This document shows positions 57,618 to 60,694 of a DNA stretch of 60,694 bases, piece after piece. Every line of letters starts with the position of its first letter. The stretch's first letter is position 1. The translations under genes were made by a program, and so were the position numbers. The stretch is taken from positions 1 through 60,694 of the forward strand of contig JAVJSU010000063.1 in the NCBI GenBank assembly GCA_040219275.1, given 5' to 3'. The stretch is from JAVJSU01 sp040219275 (GTDB lineage: Bacteria > Chloroflexota > Anaerolineae > Aggregatilineales > Phototrophicaceae). The notes below the pieces were generated by a model, which saw nothing but the letters and a program-made list of their open reading frames with translations, made no database searches and was not told the origin of the DNA.

Positions 57618-60437
57618 ATGCCCCACGTAATAATGTCGATTTCAAAATCAGACTGGTACGCGCTTTTAATGATAGCCCCATCGAAGTTGCCCGCATCATC
57701 ATTCGCCTACATTTACATCTGTGCGACACTACTATTAATCCTCCCGCTGGTGCTGGCATCCGGTTTCCTGAACAACCAGCTACTTGCCAGCGCGGATATT
57801 ATTCTACATCTCAACCGGATTATCTCGAACACCAACAGCCTGCGTGAGGGATTGTTCTATCCCCGCTGGTATCCTGAAATGTTCATCGGCTATGGCTACC
57901 CCTTGCCGAACTTTTACCCACCGGGCGCAAGTCTGCTGGGCGCGGGCTTTGTGTTGATCGGCATGACACCCATCGCCGCGCTGATTAGCACGCAAATTCT
58001 GGCGCTGTGGGCAGGCGTAACCGGTGCATATCAATTTGCCCGCCATTTTAGCGACCCGCCCGCCGCCTTCCTGAGCGCCGCCGCTTATCTCTACGTGCCG
58101 TTTCTGTTTTTTCAGTTGTATCACATTGGCAACGTGCCGCAATTGTTCGCCTTTAATTTGATTCCGTGGGTGCTATGGGGGATCGCACACGGCGCAACCA
58201 CCCCGCGGACACGCACGACTGCGTTAATTGCAATCGCACTCGCAGTCGCCCTCCTGATGCACCAACTCGCGGGCATGATGGCAGTCGGCATCGGCACGGG
58301 TTATGCACTGGTCGCGGGGTGGTCGGCATCTGAGGGGTCGATCTGGCAAAATCGACAGCGTTATTTCGTTCCACTGGCGGGCATTGCGCTGGGCTTCGGG
58401 CTGGCGACGATCTACTGGCTCCCCGCGCTGACCTCGTTCGATGCTATCCAGCCGTTAGGTCAAACTACCGCCCGCATCGGCGCGAGCATCGAGGATAATT
58501 TTGTGCTGTTGCGCCAGATGTTACAGCCCGCCCAAACGGTGGATCAGACCGCACAAACGCGCCTCTTTCAACTCAGCCTCGGCATCCCGCAGATTGCCCT
58601 GTTCGCCATCAGCCTCTTGCGCCTCCCGCAGATGCTCCGCACCGGATCGCGCTGGGGGGCGACGCATATCATCACCGGAGCACTCGCCGTCAGTGGCATG
58701 ATTTTCCTGATGACCTATCACGCCTTTCAAATCTGGGAAAATGTGCCCGGTGTGGATGTTATTTTGCAACCGTGGCGCTTGTTCGGGCTGATTTATGCCA
58801 TCATGATTCCCATGTTCGCCCTGTCGCTCGGCTGGATCATCAAACGCACGGGCGCATGGATCACCCCGATTGTGCTGATGCTACTCTTCGCGGCGATTTT
58901 GCCCGTCTATTTTCCGTCGGTTGATCCCGTCCCCGACGCAGACCAATTGCGAACCCCGCTCGATACGATCAACTATGAAAACACCACGGGCAATTATGGC
59001 ACGGTGGTCTTTGACGAATATCGCCCGACAGACTTGCAATCGCTGGATGATTTAGCGCCCTGTGATGGCTGTTACGCCGATTGGGAATGGACGATTTATC
59101 CGCAAACGCGCCTGCTACCGGAAAATGTCACCCTGCAAACCCTTGAAACAAACCGTCTGCGGAGCACAATGTTTAGCATAAACACACCCGCCGACTTTGA
59201 TTTTGTCCTGCATCAATTTTATTTTCCGGGCTGGCGGGCAGAGCTAAACGGGCAATCGCTCCCATTAAATCCAACCACATCGGCGGGACTGATGACCGCG
59301 ACCATCCCCGCAGGTCAGCATCAGCTCGAAATCTGGTATGCAGGCACACCCATCGCCAGCGTCGCCTTCATGATAAGCCTGTGGTCGCTGGTTCTGGTGA
59401 TCGCGCTCGGAGTGCGTAAGCCAAAAACGGGCAATCCGCCGCTAAAAGTTGCACCATCACCATTACCCGCCAGCAATCGGGTCGCGCTGGTCTGTGTTTT
59501 GCTCTTGATCGGGGTGAGCCTTGTTTTATATTTTTACATCGAACCGCATACAAGCTGGTTCCGCATTGCCCGCCCACCGGATGCACCCGCATATATGCAA
59601 CACGCACAGCGCGAAATATTTAGCGACGCGACGGGCACGCCACAAATTGAACTGCTCGGCTATGATCTCAACCGTGACCGCAACGGGGCAGTCGGTTATG
59701 GCGACTGGCTGTATGTGGATCTCTACTGGCACGCCCTCCAACCGCAAACGACGGATTGGCGCGTCCGTGTGCAACTCGCTGATCCGGTGTTGGGCGTTCC
59801 CTTCATCGTGAGCGATAAACCCGCACCGGGGCGCATCGCCACCACAGGATGGTCACCGGACAATTACGTTTTTGATCGTCACATCATGCGGATTGATGCC
59901 GATATTCCGCCCTACATGAGCCAGCTTGAAGTGCGCGTCTATGCGGATGACGGCACAGAATTAACGTTAGCCTCCGGTACACAGGCGGCAATTCTGACGC
60001 AACTGCGAATCAGCGAAACAGGAAATTGCCCCTTCGCTGATAGCACGTTGACAAACATTCAATTTGGCGACTTGCTCACGGTGACGCATCTCGCATGGAC
60101 AACCGATCCCGACGATGCGCCCGTGCTCAATCTCTGCTGGCAGGTAGCGCAAACTAATCAGACGGATTATCGCCTGTTCGTTCATTATTATGCGGGCGAT
60201 ACTTTTCTGGACAACGCAGACCAAGCACCAATCAGCCGTTACCCCTCCGCACTCTGGAATGACGGTCAAATTTTAGCCAATAGCTACACGCTCCAGCCAC
60301 CGGAATCAGCAACGGCGGTGCGGATTGGCTTCTACGATACCGCCACCGTCACCCGCCTAAGCCCTGTCGGTGAGGGTGTTGCCATTCAGGATAACAGCGT
60401 GCTGGTCGAACTTCCGTTCCCCCTGCAATCGCGTTGA
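57618..60437 (+). CDS. Large membrane protein, PTPS-related / YfhO-like
   Basis: 939 residues. The first 440 have about ten membrane helices with landmarks of the 6-pyruvoyl-tetrahydropterin-synthase-related membrane protein family (PRWYPEMFIGYGYPLPNFYPP, AFNLIPWVLWG, ATIYWLPAL, LLMHQLAGMMAVG). These resemble glycosyltransferase-like or YfhO-like multi-pass proteins, but no catalytic residue is proven. The rest is an extracytoplasmic beta-rich part (YFPGWRAELNGQSL), another membrane helix pair, and a C-terminal domain of about 300 residues. The start at 57618 is directly behind a repeat module; 57633 is an alternative. Function unknown. Confidence 0.72.
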   Translation: MPHVIMSISKSDWYALLMIAPSKLPASSFAYIYICATLLLILPLVLASGFLNNQLLASADIILHLNRIISNTNSLREGLFYPRWYPEMFIGYGYPLPNFYPPGASLLGAGFVLIGMTPIAALISTQILALWAGVTGAYQFARHFSDPPAAFLSAAAYLYVPFLFFQLYHIGNVPQLFAFNLIPWVLWGIAHGATTPRTRTTALIAIALAVALLMHQLAGMMAVGIGTGYALVAGWSASEGSIWQNRQRYFVPLAGIALGFGLATIYWLPALTSFDAIQPLGQTTARIGASIEDNFVLLRQMLQPAQTVDQTAQTRLFQLSLGIPQIALFAISLLRLPQMLRTGSRWGATHIITGALAVSGMIFLMTYHAFQIWENVPGVDVILQPWRLFGLIYAIMIPMFALSLGWIIKRTGAWITPIVLMLLFAAILPVYFPSVDPVPDADQLRTPLDTINYENTTGNYGTVVFDEYRPTDLQSLDDLAPCDGCYADWEWTIYPQTRLLPENVTLQTLETNRLRSTMFSINTPADFDFVLHQFYFPGWRAELNGQSLPLNPTTSAGLMTATIPAGQHQLEIWYAGTPIASVAFMISLWSLVLVIALGVRKPKTGNPPLKVAPSPLPASNRVALVCVLLLIGVSLVLYFYIEPHTSWFRIARPPDAPAYMQHAQREIFSDATGTPQIELLGYDLNRDRNGAVGYGDWLYVDLYWHALQPQTTDWRVRVQLADPVLGVPFIVSDKPAPGRIATTGWSPDNYVFDRHIMRIDADIPPYMSQLEVRVYADDGTELTLASGTQAAILTQLRISETGNCPFADSTLTNIQFGDLLTVTHLAWTTDPDDAPVLNLCWQVAQTNQTDYRLFVHYYAGDTFLDNADQAPISRYPSALWNDGQILANSYTLQPPESATAVRIGFYDTATVTRLSPVGEGVAIQDNSVLVELPFPLQSR

Positions 60438-60591
60438 GCCTTACACACTCGCGTATAGGGCTAAATTGAACATATTCTTCGCCAAAGCAAAACGTAAAGG
60501 ACAATTGATTATTCTTCTCTGTGGTTCATCATCCCTAAGCTAAAAGCCAACAGCTGCTCAGTTGCAAGGTTATAAAGTAACTCGACAAAAT
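60438..60591. other. Gap before the right-edge repeat
   Basis: No gene. It includes CTAAAAGCCAACAGCT (60540-60555), a half-copy of the inverted repeat at 18991. Confidence 0.4.
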
Positions 60592-60694
60592 CGCATTGGG
60601 CTGAAACCCCAATGCTAGAATGATTTTCGAAACCCCACTGAAGTGGGCTGTTTTCACAAATGTACGGGAAGAATAGCCTGCTTCAGCAGGGTTT
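60592..60694 (-). repeat. Three-hairpin repeat module (right edge, inverted)
   Basis: In reverse orientation: hairpin C (GCATTGGGCTGAAACCCCAA), hairpin B (CCCCACTGAAGTGGG) and hairpin A (CCTGCTTCAGCAGGG), then TTT at the window end. It mirrors the module at position 1. Confidence 0.88.

Noticed and set aside
1..60694. tRNA, rRNA and known riboswitches
   Set aside because: I looked in all gaps for cloverleaf-like stems with a T-loop GTTCRA and for long conserved RNA cores and found none I could support.

Overview
The window looks like a chromosomal contig from a heterotrophic, free-living member of the Chloroflexota, most likely the Anaerolineae or a sister lineage. This rests on overall gene content and style, not on a marker gene: many orphan PAS/GAF sensor kinases, single-domain STAS-like proteins, secreted LamG-like proteins, Ser/Thr-Pro-rich linkers, an ECF42-type sigma operon, a PTPS-related large membrane protein, and dispersed hairpin repeats of a type common in that phylum. 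There is no rRNA, tRNA or CRISPR array. Both ends of the window lie inside the same repeat family, in opposite orientation, as expected if an assembly broke at a multicopy repeat.

Layout. 1-9.9 kb holds housekeeping and stress genes: an AlkD-like glycosylase, an AI-2E permease, CutC, a Crp/Fnr regulator, two STAS-like proteins, a TPR protein, a cytochrome c / copper monooxygenase fusion, a methyltransferase and peptide deformylase. 10-15.9 kb is a redox cluster (HxlR regulator divergent from an F420-reductase-like protein, a GAF protein, an aldo/keto reductase and an ABM monooxygenase), followed by small unknown genes, an NmrA-like reductase and beta-phosphoglucomutase. 16-21 kb is a three-component sugar ABC importer whose genes are separated by three different repeat elements. 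FGGY xylulokinase at 29.6 kb could act on its substrate. 22-29 kb has SAP/DUF6434, then three tandem secreted LamG-like paralogs plus the collapsed remnant of a fourth, then a membrane histidine kinase. 31-40 kb has membrane proteins, a RAYT/IS200-type transposase between inverted repeat modules, three soluble sensor kinases, a STAS protein and a histidine phosphatase. 41-43 kb is a DGPF / ECF42-type sigma / SRPBCC cluster.

43.5-46.9 kb is the most distinctive region. A tightly overlapping winged-helix / ParA / ParB operon lies beside an AT-rich block of direct repeats. Three copies of a 24-bp palindrome lie in or beside it, one inside the parB reading frame. It resembles a partition (ParABS-like) module of plasmid or element origin, but no replication gene is visible. 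The remainder has two SDR reductases, two STAS proteins, ChaB, two membrane-anchored beta-propeller paralogs, two 7TM-PAS kinases, a PemK/MazF-type protein with no antitoxin, and a 939-residue membrane protein.

Three themes recur. Tandem gene duplication occurs in at least four families. Palindromic or inverted repeats sit in many gaps between genes. Three single genes are flanked by direct duplications of neighbouring sequence. There are six sensor kinases but no response regulator.
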